Origin: Bacillota bacterium
GTDB taxonomy: Bacteria; Bacillota; UBA4882; UBA8346
Assembly: GCA_023401925.1 (NCBI GenBank)
Contig: JAEXDA010000077.1
Span: 124,001 to 188,000 of the forward strand
Direction: 5' to 3'
Length of the DNA stretch: 64,000 bases
The translations under genes were made by a program, and so were the position numbers. The stretch's first letter is position 1; the number at the start of each line of letters is the position of its first letter. The notes under the pieces were generated by a model. That model saw only the letters and a list, made by a program, of their open reading frames with translations, was not told the DNA's origin and made no database searches. Below are positions 17,745-27,110 of this stretch, one piece after another.

Positions 17745-19355
17745 TTAAAAATGAGTATCTTTTTCAAGAGGAATGACTTCTTCCGGGGAGACGACTTTAG
17801 TCCTCCGATCCGCTTTATCCGGAACCGGCGCATTGGATGTTTCAATCAAGGGGTTGCTTAACCGGGGTTGAAAGGCCAAACCCTTGGAATGGGTCATTTC
17901 GATCTCGGAGGATGAGATATCTTTGTTTCCATTGGCTAACGCTGAAAGCTCCTTCACGATTTTTCGCATGCTATCCGCCTGGGCATTTAACTCTTCGGCT
18001 GCTGAAGCACTTTCTTCGGCGTTAGCGGCATTCCGTTGCGTTACTGTTTCCATCTGACTCATAGCCTTGCTTACCTGTTCTACCCCTTGAGCCTGTTCTT
18101 GGCTGGCTGCGGCGATTTCATCCATTAAGGCGCTGACTTTTTTGGCCCGGGTGGTGATCTCACTTAAGACCTGGTGCACTTTTTGGGAGGCGTTTACTCC
18201 TTTATCCGAGAGTGTGATATTGGCTTCAATAATAGCAGTGGTATCTTTGGCAGCCTGGGCGCTGCGTTGGGCTAGGTTTCTTACTTCTTCGGCCACAACC
18301 GAAAACCCCATACCGGCTTCCCCGGCCCGGGCTGCCTCAATCGCTGCGTTCAATGCTAGAATATTGGTTTGGAAAGCGATATCATCGATAACTTTGATGA
18401 TTTTTGAAATTTGATTGCTGGATTTTTTAATTTCCTGGATGGAATCCAACATTTCTTGCATGTCTTTGCTGCCACTATTTGCCGAGTCGCTGGTCTCCAT
18501 TGAAAGTTGGGCCGCTTGTTTGGTATTGATAGTATTTTGTTGCAACATGGAAGAAGATTCTTGCAGTGTCGAAGTGGTTTCTTCAATCGATGATGCTTGT
18601 TCGGCGCTGCTTTGGGATAATTGCTGCGCTGAGGCCGATAACTGGAGGGAAGCCGCCGTAACCTGGTGAGAACTGTCATTGAGTCCGGCAACGATATTAT
18701 TAATGGGTTTGGTGATACTGCGGGTGATGAAGAATGCGCCCAGAAAACCTAAGGCGAAACACAAAGTCACCAGGAAAGTTAATAGCTTGAAAGAATTGGA
18801 GTAGGTTTGAATAGCGCTCTGATTTGCCGCGTTACTATCGGCTTCAACCAAATCCGCAAGAGTTTGTTGGATGTCCATGGATTTTTGGACCATCGGTTCG
18901 GCTTGATTGGCTAATAAAAATGCGGCTTCATTATTTTTATTAGCGGCAATCAGATTGGCGACTTCATTATTAACCGGTACGCTTAGATTACGATTGGTAA
19001 CAAAATTTTCGAACTCTTGTTTTTCCTCTCCCGTTAGGTTTGCCGTTTTTAAAAAATCGATCGCCTTTTCCGATTTGGCGCGGGCGGCCTTAATTTCTTC
19101 TTTAATCCGGCTTAAAGTGTCCGGATCATTGCTGAATACTATGTTACCCCGGGTATTCTTGGAAACAATCAGGGTTGTTTGTCTCACTGTATTCACCATT
19201 TTTATTTTTTCGGCATTGTCCATGATTATTTTCATTTTCAGATTCATTTGCCACAGGCTAAATATTGCAATAGCGACAATAGCTAGTACAAATGCCAGGA
19301 TAATTCCATAACCCAAAACGATTCGGGAACCGAGTTTTAACGTTTTTTCCATCAT
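17745..19355 (-). CDS. Methyl-accepting chemotaxis protein (4HB sensor, HAMP), paralogue
   Basis: A second chemoreceptor, 536 residues, with the same layout: membrane segment 1 (IILAFVLAIVAIAIFSL), four-helix sensor, membrane segment 2 (LLTFLVTLCFALGFLGAFFI), HAMP (TRSITKPINNIVAGLND) and signalling domain with the tip IAFQTNILALNAAIEAARAGEAGMGF. Its cytoplasmic half is almost identical to the neighbour, while the sensor has diverged strongly, as expected from duplication followed by ligand change. Both end in PLEKDT-x-F. It has its own sigma-D-like promoter and terminator. Confidence 0.95.
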   Translation of the reverse strand: MMEKTLKLGSRIVLGYGIILAFVLAIVAIAIFSLWQMNLKMKIIMDNAEKIKMVNTVRQTTLIVSKNTRGNIVFSNDPDTLSRIKEEIKAARAKSEKAIDFLKTANLTGEEKQEFENFVTNRNLSVPVNNEVANLIAANKNNEAAFLLANQAEPMVQKSMDIQQTLADLVEADSNAANQSAIQTYSNSFKLLTFLVTLCFALGFLGAFFITRSITKPINNIVAGLNDSSHQVTAASLQLSASAQQLSQSSAEQASSIEETTSTLQESSSMLQQNTINTKQAAQLSMETSDSANSGSKDMQEMLDSIQEIKKSSNQISKIIKVIDDIAFQTNILALNAAIEAARAGEAGMGFSVVAEEVRNLAQRSAQAAKDTTAIIEANITLSDKGVNASQKVHQVLSEITTRAKKVSALMDEIAAASQEQAQGVEQVSKAMSQMETVTQRNAANAEESASAAEELNAQADSMRKIVKELSALANGNKDISSSEIEMTHSKGLAFQPRLSNPLIETSNAPVPDKADRRTKVVSPEEVIPLEKDTHF

Positions 19356-19472
19356 GTAGCCTCCTCAGGCATTGATTAAAGATTTTTAGTAGAAGTAAAA
19401 AGTTAATTAATTATTTTAGGAAAGTAAAGTCCATTTAAAATAATCAAAATTAAATTTTTTATTCTATCGTTG

Positions 19473-19499
19473 ATATCGGTTTGTTTTTGAGTAACTTTA
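19473..19499 (-). promoter_or_regulatory. Sigma-D (FliA-type) promoter of the second MCP
   Basis: Minus strand TAAA-N15-ACCGATAT: the -35 is perfect and seven of eight -10 positions match GCCGATAT. It lies about 120 bp upstream of the MCP start at 19355 in an otherwise AT-rich spacer, and ties this receptor to the flagellar/chemotaxis regulon. Confidence 0.65.
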
Positions 19500-19639
19500 T
19501 ATAAAAAACATCGCGCTAATATTTCGTGGTTCTATTAAAAAAGCTTTTTTAATTTCCTTTTTAAAATTCAAATGAAAGACATAAGGATAACTTTACCTTG
19601 GGATAATAGTCCGGTAAACAGAGAAAAAAGGGGTATTCG

Positions 19640-20242
19640 ATGAATAACGCCGATCAAAAAAACGACCGTGTTGATGATTTTTTTAATAAAATAGACCGAA
19701 AGATATTTCTGGAAGATTCCTATCAAGAATTAGCCGCCAGAGATAGCCCCTTGCCGATAGGCCATGGACAGACTATTTCGCAACCCAGTCTGGTGTGTCA
19801 AATGACCCGATTGATGGATTTATCCAAAAAAATGAGTGTATTGGAAATTGGCACGGGTTCAGGCTACCAGACCGTTTTTCTGGCTGAATTTGCAGCTGAA
19901 GTTTATACAGTGGAGCGGATCGCTGAGTTATCCAAACAGGCCCGGACCCGAATTAGAAAATTAGGGTACACGAATGTACATTATAAAATAGGAGACGGAA
20001 GTGAAGGATGGAAGGAATTTGCCCCTTATGAGCGGATTATTGTTACTGCAGGAGCTGGGAAATTACCTGACCTTTTGGTGGATCAATTGAAACCCCAGGG
20101 GAAAATGCTGATCCCCATGGGCACCGATAAAGTTCAAGAATTGTTTTTAATCCAAAAAGACCCTTTGGGAAGAACCACTCAAGAACCTATGGAGCGGGTT
20201 ATTTTTGTAGAATTCAAGGGAGATTATGGTTGGCAACATTAA
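19640..20242 (+). CDS. pcm: Protein-L-isoaspartate O-methyltransferase
   Basis: Methylates isoaspartyl residues in aged proteins so they can be repaired. The 200-residue protein has the PCMT motifs: PLPIGHGQTISQPSLV (substrate region), LEIGTGSGYQTVFLAE (SAM binding), VYTVERI, and RIIVTAGAGKLPDLLVDQLKPQGKMLIP. Length is slightly below the usual 205-220. The ribosome site AAAAGGGG precedes ATG. It stands at the head of the pcm - carboxypeptidase - YkvI row; long-lived spores are a plausible reason to keep the enzyme. Confidence 0.92.
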   Translation: MNNADQKNDRVDDFFNKIDRKIFLEDSYQELAARDSPLPIGHGQTISQPSLVCQMTRLMDLSKKMSVLEIGTGSGYQTVFLAEFAAEVYTVERIAELSKQARTRIRKLGYTNVHYKIGDGSEGWKEFAPYERIIVTAGAGKLPDLLVDQLKPQGKMLIPMGTDKVQELFLIQKDPLGRTTQEPMERVIFVEFKGDYGWQH

Positions 20243-20348
20243 TGGGTTGAAATTGTTGACTGGCGGATAATCAATGAGACAGAAATAGAGCACAAAGATG
20301 GTATTAAAAAGCGGCACGCTTCATATTCATTATTGGAGGGTGGGCGCG

Positions 20349-21542
20349 ATGAAAGTAATTGTTATTCCCCGGAAATACTGGATCGGGGTATTTTTATTGG
20401 CCGGATTGGTGATGATTTCCGCCATTACCCTGTATCGTTCTTCTTTACCGGTTAACACTCATTTATATAAGATACGGGGCAGCTTTCCCCCTTTGGTGTA
20501 TCTCCCGGGTTTTGAACAAGGTCCATTCATCCATGCCAGTGTGGGGGTACTTATCGAGTCTAAAAGCGGAGCTGTGCTTTTCGCTAAAAACCCTGATTTG
20601 CGGAGAGCTCCTGCCAGTACTACCAAGATGATGACGGCCATTGTTGCCCTGGAAAAAGGGGATCTTAACAAAGTTATTAAAGTATCTCCTTTAGCATCGC
20701 GAACCCCTGGCTCTTCCATCTGGTTACGGGCAGGGGATCGGTTGAGCTTGAAAGAGTTGCTGGAAGGTATGATGTTACAATCCGGCAATGACGGCAGTAT
20801 GGCGGTTGCTGAGGGAGTCGCCGGCAATGTTGAGCTTTTTGTGGAATTAATGAACCGTAAAGCCAAAGAAATCGGAGCCTTGAAGACTAATTTCAGAAAT
20901 CCGCATGGCCTGAGGGCGCCTTCCCATTATACCACGGCGATTGATTTGGCACTCATTGCCCGATATGGGCTGGCCTATCCCGGCTTTTCCAGTTTGGTAA
21001 AACAAAAGACGGCCATTATCCGCTGGGAGGATAAGGTGCAATCCCTCAAGGTTCAAAATACCAACCGCTTACTTTGGTATTTGGAAGGAGCTGACGGCGT
21101 AAAAACAGGTACTACCAATGAAGCGGGATATTGTTTGGTCGCTTCGGCTACCCGGAATCATTGCCAGTTTATTGCCGTAGTGCTTAACTCAAGAGACCGT
21201 TGGGGTGATTGTGCCGGAATGCTGGAATATGGGTTTAGAGAATTCATGATTCGGAAAATTGCCGACCATCGAAAACCTGTTGCTAGGCTGGCGGTTTTAA
21301 ATGGTAGCGCTCCTTTTGTTAATCTTTATCCAAGAAATGACTTAAATGCAGTTGTGAAAAAAAATCAAGCCGGCTTCATTGAACCCCAAATCACCTTGTT
21401 TCACGAACAAGCGACGGCTCCGTTGAAACCGGGACAGATATGGGGCCGGATTGGGTATCGATATCAAAGGCAAACCGTAGAAGGAGTCGACCTCATCAAT
21501 GTGCGGACATTACCAAAGAAAAGATACTGGTGGCACTGGTGA
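20349..21542 (+). CDS. D-alanyl-D-alanine carboxypeptidase (peptidase S11, DacF-like)
   Basis: Trims the terminal D-Ala from peptidoglycan stem peptides outside the cytoplasmic membrane. The catalytic motifs are all present: ASTTKMM (SxxK with the nucleophile Ser), SGND (SxN) and KTGTT (KTG). The N-terminus KYWIGVFLLAGLVMISAI is a signal anchor. The C-terminal half forms the usual beta-rich PBP5 C domain. The start at 20349 has GGAGGG at 20335-20340; a longer frame from 20298 lacks a ribosome site. 397 residues is typical of DacF/DacB. The stop overlaps the GTG start of the next gene (GTGA), indicating coupling. Confidence 0.92.
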   Translation: MKVIVIPRKYWIGVFLLAGLVMISAITLYRSSLPVNTHLYKIRGSFPPLVYLPGFEQGPFIHASVGVLIESKSGAVLFAKNPDLRRAPASTTKMMTAIVALEKGDLNKVIKVSPLASRTPGSSIWLRAGDRLSLKELLEGMMLQSGNDGSMAVAEGVAGNVELFVELMNRKAKEIGALKTNFRNPHGLRAPSHYTTAIDLALIARYGLAYPGFSSLVKQKTAIIRWEDKVQSLKVQNTNRLLWYLEGADGVKTGTTNEAGYCLVASATRNHCQFIAVVLNSRDRWGDCAGMLEYGFREFMIRKIADHRKPVARLAVLNGSAPFVNLYPRNDLNAVVKKNQAGFIEPQITLFHEQATAPLKPGQIWGRIGYRYQRQTVEGVDLINVRTLPKKRYWWHW

Positions 21543-22585
21543 AATATTTTGATTTTAAGGCTGGTAATCGGGTATTGGAAGAGGTTCCGGCTATTAGTGC
21601 AACTTTTATCGGAACTGTGGTTGGAGCAGGTTTTGCTTCAGGCCAAGAAATACTGCAATTCTTCGGAAACCATGGAATTCACGGATTCTTAGGAATTGTT
21701 ATCGCTGTTTTATTGATGGGGTTTGCGGGAGCCAGGATATTCAAAGTGGGTTATCAGCTAAAACCCAAATCCTATCAGGAATTTCTTGTTTATATATTGG
21801 GTAAACCACTCACTCCGATTGTTGATTTTTTATTATCCCTTTTTTTTATGGTACTCATTGGGGTTATGTTGGCGGGAAGCGGTGCTTTATGTGACTCCAT
21901 AGGAGTAAATTTCTGGGTTGGCGAAATTTTAACTGCTTGTTTACTGGTTGGAGTTCTTTTTTTCGATATGGCAGGTTTAATATCCGCTAATTTAATTGTA
22001 ATTCCGCTGATGATTTTTGGTTCACTCAGTATTTCATTTTACGGTTTATTCACCAAAGAAACAGTATTAGTTATGCCAACTTTTCATTTTCAATGGCTTT
22101 TTGCCGCCCTCCAATTTTCGGCTTATAATGTTATTCTTGCCTTACCGGTATTATTAGCTTTGGCTCAAGAATATCCAAGCAAGAGTCATTTAAAGATAAG
22201 CAGTTGGGTCGGCAGTGTGATTTTGGGTTTAATGGCCGGTTTTATGCAATGGGCATTGTTATCCCATTTTTCACTTTTGGGAAAACAGGCTTTACCTATG
22301 ATGGAGCTCGCACGGAGAGCGGGTCCAATTCCTTATTGGAGTTATGCATTGATTTTATGGGGCGAAATGTTTACAACACTCCTTGCCAATACTTATGGAC
22401 TGGCCAAGCGGCTGACTGTATTACGGGGATTGCCCTATCGTATTTGGGTAATATTGCTGACTTTGGGTGGAATTCAAATTGCTCAGGTCGGGTTTATCGA
22501 TCTGATAGCTAAATGTTACCCTTTTTTTGGAGTTTTAAGTTTGATATTGCTGTTATTGCTGTTTATGAAAACTTTCCGGTTTTGA
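21539..22585 (+). CDS. YkvI-family integral membrane protein
   Basis: A 348-residue multi-spanning membrane protein of the YkvI family, related to amino-acid/cation symporter folds and of unknown substrate. The first helix carries the family signature ATFIGTVVGAGFASGQEI, with the broken helix GxGFASGQE found in APC-type transporters. About ten hydrophobic segments follow, ending with FGVLSLILLLLLFM. The GTG start at 21539 overlaps the upstream stop; a longer in-frame opening from 21440 would run about 100 bp into the carboxypeptidase gene and is rejected. Confidence 0.8.
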   Translation: MKYFDFKAGNRVLEEVPAISATFIGTVVGAGFASGQEILQFFGNHGIHGFLGIVIAVLLMGFAGARIFKVGYQLKPKSYQEFLVYILGKPLTPIVDFLLSLFFMVLIGVMLAGSGALCDSIGVNFWVGEILTACLLVGVLFFDMAGLISANLIVIPLMIFGSLSISFYGLFTKETVLVMPTFHFQWLFAALQFSAYNVILALPVLLALAQEYPSKSHLKISSWVGSVILGLMAGFMQWALLSHFSLLGKQALPMMELARRAGPIPYWSYALILWGEMFTTLLANTYGLAKRLTVLRGLPYRIWVILLTLGGIQIAQVGFIDLIAKCYPFFGVLSLILLLLLFMKTFRF

Positions 22586-22725
22586 AGTCAATCTTTTTTT
22601 CTACCGTATTTTAAAGAAGATGGAAGGAAAATAATTGGCCTCAAAATTAAAGAATCGACATATCCATTTTGGGTTAAGTGATATACTAGCCCCGAGAACA
22701 AACAGACAAACAGAGGGGTGGTGGA

Positions 22726-25134
22726 TTGGCCGGACAAGTATTGGCTGAACGTTCAGTCTCGGGCGGCCTTTCACTGAATAATCAAGAAAAAGTATTGATT
22801 ATTAAGAAACGACGGCTAAAAAAACCTTTTTCCGGAAGTTACTTCATGATTCTTCTAGCAATTTTGTTAAGCCGTTTTTTGGTTCCGGTAGATATGTATC
22901 CGGCCGGAATTGCCTTGGGACTGGTCAGTAGCATACGCCCAATCAAGTTATGGGCTAAGATTTTAATTCTGCTTGGAATTTTTATTGGAACTGCAAGCGT
23001 CCGAAATTCAATCCTAGCTTGTGAAAAAAGTTTTCTGTTGCTGGCACTTATGATAATATGCCAAATGTGGTTTTTGAAAAAAAGGACAAGCCTCAAAATA
23101 AGTTGGGTTTTTTTGATTTGGTTTATTTTAAAAGCCACGGAATTTATCGTACTCGGGGAAACCACTCAGTCGATGATTTATCATTGGATAGAAATCCTTT
23201 TGACCTTTTGTTTAGCGTTGGTATTTCAGCTTGGCTTTAGATTCTTTGATGACCCAATGAAATCTTTTTCCGGCTTAACGCTTCCGGCCATAGCCATTAT
23301 GATGATCCTTGCTTTAGGCGGAACCAGAGATTTCGTTTTTCAATCCTTTGAACTCACCAAAGTGTTAGCTATTCTTTTACTACTTATAGCCTCATATGTA
23401 GGCGGGGGAGGATTTGGGGCGGCAATGGGAATATCTATCGGAACAGCCTTAGGAATCCATACAAAAGATTTAGTAAGTTTGATAGCTATCTATAGTGTCT
23501 CCGGGCTTTTGGGCGGATTGTTTAAAAACTGCCGGAAGTGGGGCACAGTCCTGGGAAGTTGTATCGGGTTGTGTTTGATTACTGAGCAAGTCCACGGGAA
23601 TCCTTTTGTGATTCAAAATTTGCCATGGGGAGTGGGAATGATTTCCTTTGTATTAATTCCCCGACGATATTTTTCGCAAATTGCCAATTTCTTTCCCAAT
23701 ACCGAATCCGCTTCCACTTCAAGTTGTTCTGAAGAACAGAAACAATTGCGTGAAGTGCTCAACCTACGATTAAGCAATTTGGCCGGCATTTTTGAGGAGC
23801 TAGCCAAAAGCTTTCATGATATGAACCGTGAGGCGCCTGTTAATCCGAAAATGGACTTATATACACTCCTCGATCAAGTGTGTACCAAAAATTGTCAGCA
23901 TTGCAATGGTTATCAAGTCTGCTGGGGCGAAAATTTTTACTCGACTTATCGTGAAATTTTTGACCTTATTGCCTATGCGGAACTGTATGGTCAAGTGAGC
24001 ACTAAACACTTAAAAGGGCGGCTATTGAAAAATTGCTTTCAGCAGTTTCGATTGCTAGGAACCATTAACCAATTATTTGAAAAATGCCAAAGTGACCAAC
24101 TTTGGCAAAGGAAATTGCAAGAAAGCAAGATTTTCGTCGCCGATCAATTACAAGGGATATCCGGTATTGTGAACGATTTGGCAAAAGAAGTAACCCATGA
24201 TGCGAATTTAAAAATCGAAATCGAGGGACAAATTTATCAGGGGTTTCACCGCATCGGAATCATGGCAAAAGAAGTTTCCGTTTTATCCTCTAACGCTCAG
24301 GGGGTCGAGATTCGAATAAAGCAACATAATTGCGGTCAGAAATGTGAATGCCAGTATTTAGCGGCTGCGATGGTCAGCAGATTGCTAGACAAAGAATATA
24401 CCATCTGGGAAAAGAATTGTTTTTTAACGGAAGATACCTGTTCATATTGTTTGATTCCGACCTGTAATTTTGAGGTTCGAACGACTATTTGTAAACTTTC
24501 TAAAGATGGTAACCAATTATCCGGAGACAGCCAAAGCATGCACCAATTGAAGGATGGACATTTTGTAGCTATTCTAAGTGATGGCATGGGCCATGGTAGT
24601 AAGGCTAATGCAGAGAGTAAGACCACGGTTGAAATTTTGGAGAAATTACTCCAATCGGGTGTTGGCAGTGATTTTGCAGTTAAAATGGTAAATTCCGTAT
24701 TATTGTTGCGTTCTCCAGAAGAGTCGTTTGCAACCGTTGATTTGGCAATTATTGATCTATATACGGCGCAGGCTGAGTTAATAAAAATTGGGGCTGCAGC
24801 CACTTATGTGAAAAGAGGCCGGGAAGTATGGAGTATTCAATCCACCTCTCTTCCGGCCGGTATTTTAGCTTCGATTGATCTAGAACGTACTTCTGTGCAA
24901 TTACAGCCGGATGATCTTGTAGTGATGGTTACCGATGGGGTCGCTGATAGTAAACCGAATCAACCGGATAAAGAGGATTGGATGATTCGGGCTCTTCGAC
25001 AAGTTGAGGTCGCCAGTCCGGAAGTTTTAGGGGAATATTTGTTGAACCTGGCAAATATTAATCAAGGGGGGATTCCCATGGATGATATGACGGTTATTGT
25101 ATTGCAAGTTATGGACGGGACTTTTACAATTTAA
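22726..25134 (+). CDS. spoIIE: Stage II sporulation protein E (SpoIIE phosphatase)
   Basis: Forespore-side serine phosphatase that dephosphorylates SpoIIAA and so activates sigma-F, also linked to polar division. The 802-residue protein has the full plan: about ten membrane helices (residues 40-310), a central regulatory region with a Cys cluster (CTKNCQHCNGYQVCWG), and a C-terminal PP2C phosphatase with LSDGMGHGSKA (near residue 618), GAAATYVKRG and VMVTDGVADS as metal-site motifs. It starts at TTG behind GAGGGGTGGTGG. An ATCGACA sequence at about 22657, one mismatch from a Spo0A box, lies upstream with a TATACT -10-like hexamer, but I hold that loosely. It proves spore-forming ancestry. Confidence 0.95.
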   Translation: MAGQVLAERSVSGGLSLNNQEKVLIIKKRRLKKPFSGSYFMILLAILLSRFLVPVDMYPAGIALGLVSSIRPIKLWAKILILLGIFIGTASVRNSILACEKSFLLLALMIICQMWFLKKRTSLKISWVFLIWFILKATEFIVLGETTQSMIYHWIEILLTFCLALVFQLGFRFFDDPMKSFSGLTLPAIAIMMILALGGTRDFVFQSFELTKVLAILLLLIASYVGGGGFGAAMGISIGTALGIHTKDLVSLIAIYSVSGLLGGLFKNCRKWGTVLGSCIGLCLITEQVHGNPFVIQNLPWGVGMISFVLIPRRYFSQIANFFPNTESASTSSCSEEQKQLREVLNLRLSNLAGIFEELAKSFHDMNREAPVNPKMDLYTLLDQVCTKNCQHCNGYQVCWGENFYSTYREIFDLIAYAELYGQVSTKHLKGRLLKNCFQQFRLLGTINQLFEKCQSDQLWQRKLQESKIFVADQLQGISGIVNDLAKEVTHDANLKIEIEGQIYQGFHRIGIMAKEVSVLSSNAQGVEIRIKQHNCGQKCECQYLAAAMVSRLLDKEYTIWEKNCFLTEDTCSYCLIPTCNFEVRTTICKLSKDGNQLSGDSQSMHQLKDGHFVAILSDGMGHGSKANAESKTTVEILEKLLQSGVGSDFAVKMVNSVLLLRSPEESFATVDLAIIDLYTAQAELIKIGAAATYVKRGREVWSIQSTSLPAGILASIDLERTSVQLQPDDLVVMVTDGVADSKPNQPDKEDWMIRALRQVEVASPEVLGEYLLNLANINQGGIPMDDMTVIVLQVMDGTFTI

Positions 25135-25179
25135 ACAAGGGGAAAAGCATGGCTACACATAAAAATTGAACTTAACTTC

Positions 25180-25212
25180 AAGCCGCCTTAGGTTAATAAG
25201 GCTGGCTTTTTG
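25180..25212 (+). terminator. spoIIE intrinsic terminator
   Basis: AAGCCGCCTTA (25180-25190) and TAAGGCTGGCTT (25197-25208) pair with a small internal bulge and are followed by TTTTTGTTT. It overlaps the 3' end of the convergent small gene. Confidence 0.75.
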
Positions 25213-25399
25213 TTTGAGTGACAGGATTGGCTTTGTGTTTGGCGAGTTCCTGAATATAACTATTGTCCGTTTGGTTTAGGAGCGTTAGAACTTGGGATAA
25301 ATTCTGGGCGGTTTCCTCGAAACCTTTTTCTAAGAGTTCATCCCGGATAAGTTTTAGGCGGACAATGGTCTTGTTGAATTCGGTTCGGTACAATGACAT
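25193..25399 (-). CDS. Small conserved-looking protein of unknown function (68 aa)
   Basis: Not recognised. The 68-residue product starts MSLYRTEFNKTIVRLKLIRD and is almost wholly helical, with a heptad-like spacing of Leu/Ile (LKLIRDELLEKGFEETAQNLSQVLTLL in two blocks), so a small coiled-coil or helical hairpin protein is likely. It has a strong ribosome site, GGAGATGAG, six bases before the ATG on the minus strand, which is why I accept it as real. It is convergent with spoIIE and divergent from tilS. The 25400-25626 gap holds only AT-rich promoter-like sequence for the divergent pair. Confidence 0.6.
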   Translation of the reverse strand: MSLYRTEFNKTIVRLKLIRDELLEKGFEETAQNLSQVLTLLNQTDNSYIQELAKHKANPVTQTKSQPY

Positions 25400-25629
25400 G
25401 GACTCATCTCCATCTATTATGGTGTGAAATTAATTTTACAACCTGAATTTTGAAACAGTCTAAAGTTATAAACAATTTTACCACACTATAAGAACAAAGT
25501 TAAAGGATTCTTTGTTTTTTCAAGGGAACTATAAAATAAATATCTCGTTTAAGCAGAAAAATTTTAAATTTTTTTGGAGACAAAAAGGGAATTTACTACT
25601 TTAGGCGAACTTGATTCCGGGGTGGGTTG

Positions 25630-27024
25630 ATGCTTGAAAAAATAAAGAATACTATCCGTAAAAATCAATTGCTTTCCGTGGGGGATCGGGTTGTTGTAGG
25701 TTTTTCGGGCGGAATCGATTCGTTAACTTTACTCCATCTTTTATGGAATCTGACGGAGTATAAACTTGATATATGGGCACTTTATATAAACCATTCTTTA
25801 CGCCCGTTTGAAAACATTCAGGAAGAGCATTTGCTGGAAAAGATCGGCAAAGAGTGGGGTATTAAAACTCATAAAGTGAAAATTGATATTCCCGGTAAGC
25901 TCAAAGCCAAGCCGGATTCCTTGGAGTTGTTGGCAAGAGAAGAGCGTTACCGGATTTTTAGGGAATTCAAGGAGCAGGTTGGAGCCGATAAGGTTGCTTT
26001 AGGTCATCATCTTGACGATCAGGTGGAGACCATCTTATATCGAATTATCCGAGGGACAGGAATTGATGGGCTTGCTGGGATACCCATTGCTCGAGATGGT
26101 TATTATATTAGACCTCTTCTTGAGGTGACGCGGAAAGAAATCCAAGAATATGCCGGTTATCATAAGCTCTTTTGGATAGAAGATTCTACAAACCAAGAAG
26201 TGGTTTATCAGCGAAATAAAATTCGTTTGCAGTTATTACCATTGCTTGAAGAATCCTACAATTCCCGTATTAAGGAAAGCATTATCCGGCTTTCCAGGTT
26301 AGCCAAGGCGCAGCGGGATTTTATGACCGAAATGGTAAACCGGCTTTTGCCGGAATTATTGATAGCTTCAGAGGACGCCAAATTGGGTTTAAAGCTGGAG
26401 GAGTTTTTAAAACAGCCATTTTATATACAGTACTATATATTGAAACAACTGGTGCTTCATATTAAAATAAACTATCATTTAGAAAATGCTACTTTGGAGC
26501 ATTTACTGCAAAAGATCAATGAAGAAAAATATCATTTTAAGACGATGCATATTTTTAAGGGGATTAGGGTTTATGTCCAGGGGAAGAATCTTCTTTTTGC
26601 TGAATCCCAGGAAAGAGCGGCGGGCACACAATTATCTCAGTCCTTTTCATTAACAACTCCGGGTCATAATATAATTCCAGCTCTTAATTTGCAGATTCAT
26701 ATTGAAGCGGCCTCTCCCCCGGAGGATTGGCACCATGTTCCCAATGATCAAGTTTTTGTGGCTGCTGACAAATTAAATTTGCCCTTGAAAATTCGTTTTT
26801 GGAAGCCGGGTGATGTGTTTTGGCCGCTTGGTAGTCCAGGGTCGCAGAAGTTGCATGATTTTTTTATCAATATCAAATTGCCCCGTTCCCAGCGGAAGCG
26901 TGTACCCCTGTTGGTGACGTCCGATGACAGAATCGTTTGGGTGGTTGGTTACCGGTTAAGTGAAAGGTTTAAGGTGGAACATCGGAGTGATCCGATCTGG
27001 TGGTTTAAGGTTGTGGTTTCTTAA
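25630..27024 (+). CDS. tilS: tRNA(Ile)-lysidine synthase
   Basis: Attaches lysine to the wobble cytidine of the CAU-anticodon tRNA-Ile so it reads AUA. The PP-loop ATPase motif is VVVGFSGGIDSLTLLHLL near residue 25, followed by ALYINHSLRP and LGHHLDDQVETILYRIIRGTG. The TilS central and C-terminal domains follow, the latter with KIRFWKPGDVFWPLGSPGSQKLHDFF. About 464 residues. ATG at 25630 follows GGGGTGGG. tilS just upstream of ftsH is a conserved Firmicute order. It matters that an AUA start codon is suspected elsewhere in this window. Confidence 0.95.
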   Translation: MLEKIKNTIRKNQLLSVGDRVVVGFSGGIDSLTLLHLLWNLTEYKLDIWALYINHSLRPFENIQEEHLLEKIGKEWGIKTHKVKIDIPGKLKAKPDSLELLAREERYRIFREFKEQVGADKVALGHHLDDQVETILYRIIRGTGIDGLAGIPIARDGYYIRPLLEVTRKEIQEYAGYHKLFWIEDSTNQEVVYQRNKIRLQLLPLLEESYNSRIKESIIRLSRLAKAQRDFMTEMVNRLLPELLIASEDAKLGLKLEEFLKQPFYIQYYILKQLVLHIKINYHLENATLEHLLQKINEEKYHFKTMHIFKGIRVYVQGKNLLFAESQERAAGTQLSQSFSLTTPGHNIIPALNLQIHIEAASPPEDWHHVPNDQVFVAADKLNLPLKIRFWKPGDVFWPLGSPGSQKLHDFFINIKLPRSQRKRVPLLVTSDDRIVWVVGYRLSERFKVEHRSDPIWWFKVVVS

Positions 27025-27034
27025 ATAAGATTGA

Positions 27035-27063
27035 TTGTATTCATATATTTACTATGGTATAAT
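27035..27063 (+). promoter_or_regulatory. Sigma-A promoter candidate for ftsH
   Basis: TTGTAT (27035-27040), 17-bp spacer, TATAAT (27058-27063), about 48 bp before the TTG start of ftsH. Confidence 0.6.
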
Positions 27064-27110
27064 ATTTAACATGGCAAAAACCGCTGTTTTTGCCGGAGGG
27101 AGGCCTATTC

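Noticed and set aside
21440..21538. Longer start for the YkvI-type gene
   Set aside because: It would overlap the carboxypeptidase C-terminus by about 100 bp; the GTG overlapping that stop is better.
22640..22700. Spo0A-controlled promoter of spoIIE
   Set aside because: Only a single six-of-seven 0A-like box and a loose -10 are visible; not enough to list as a feature.
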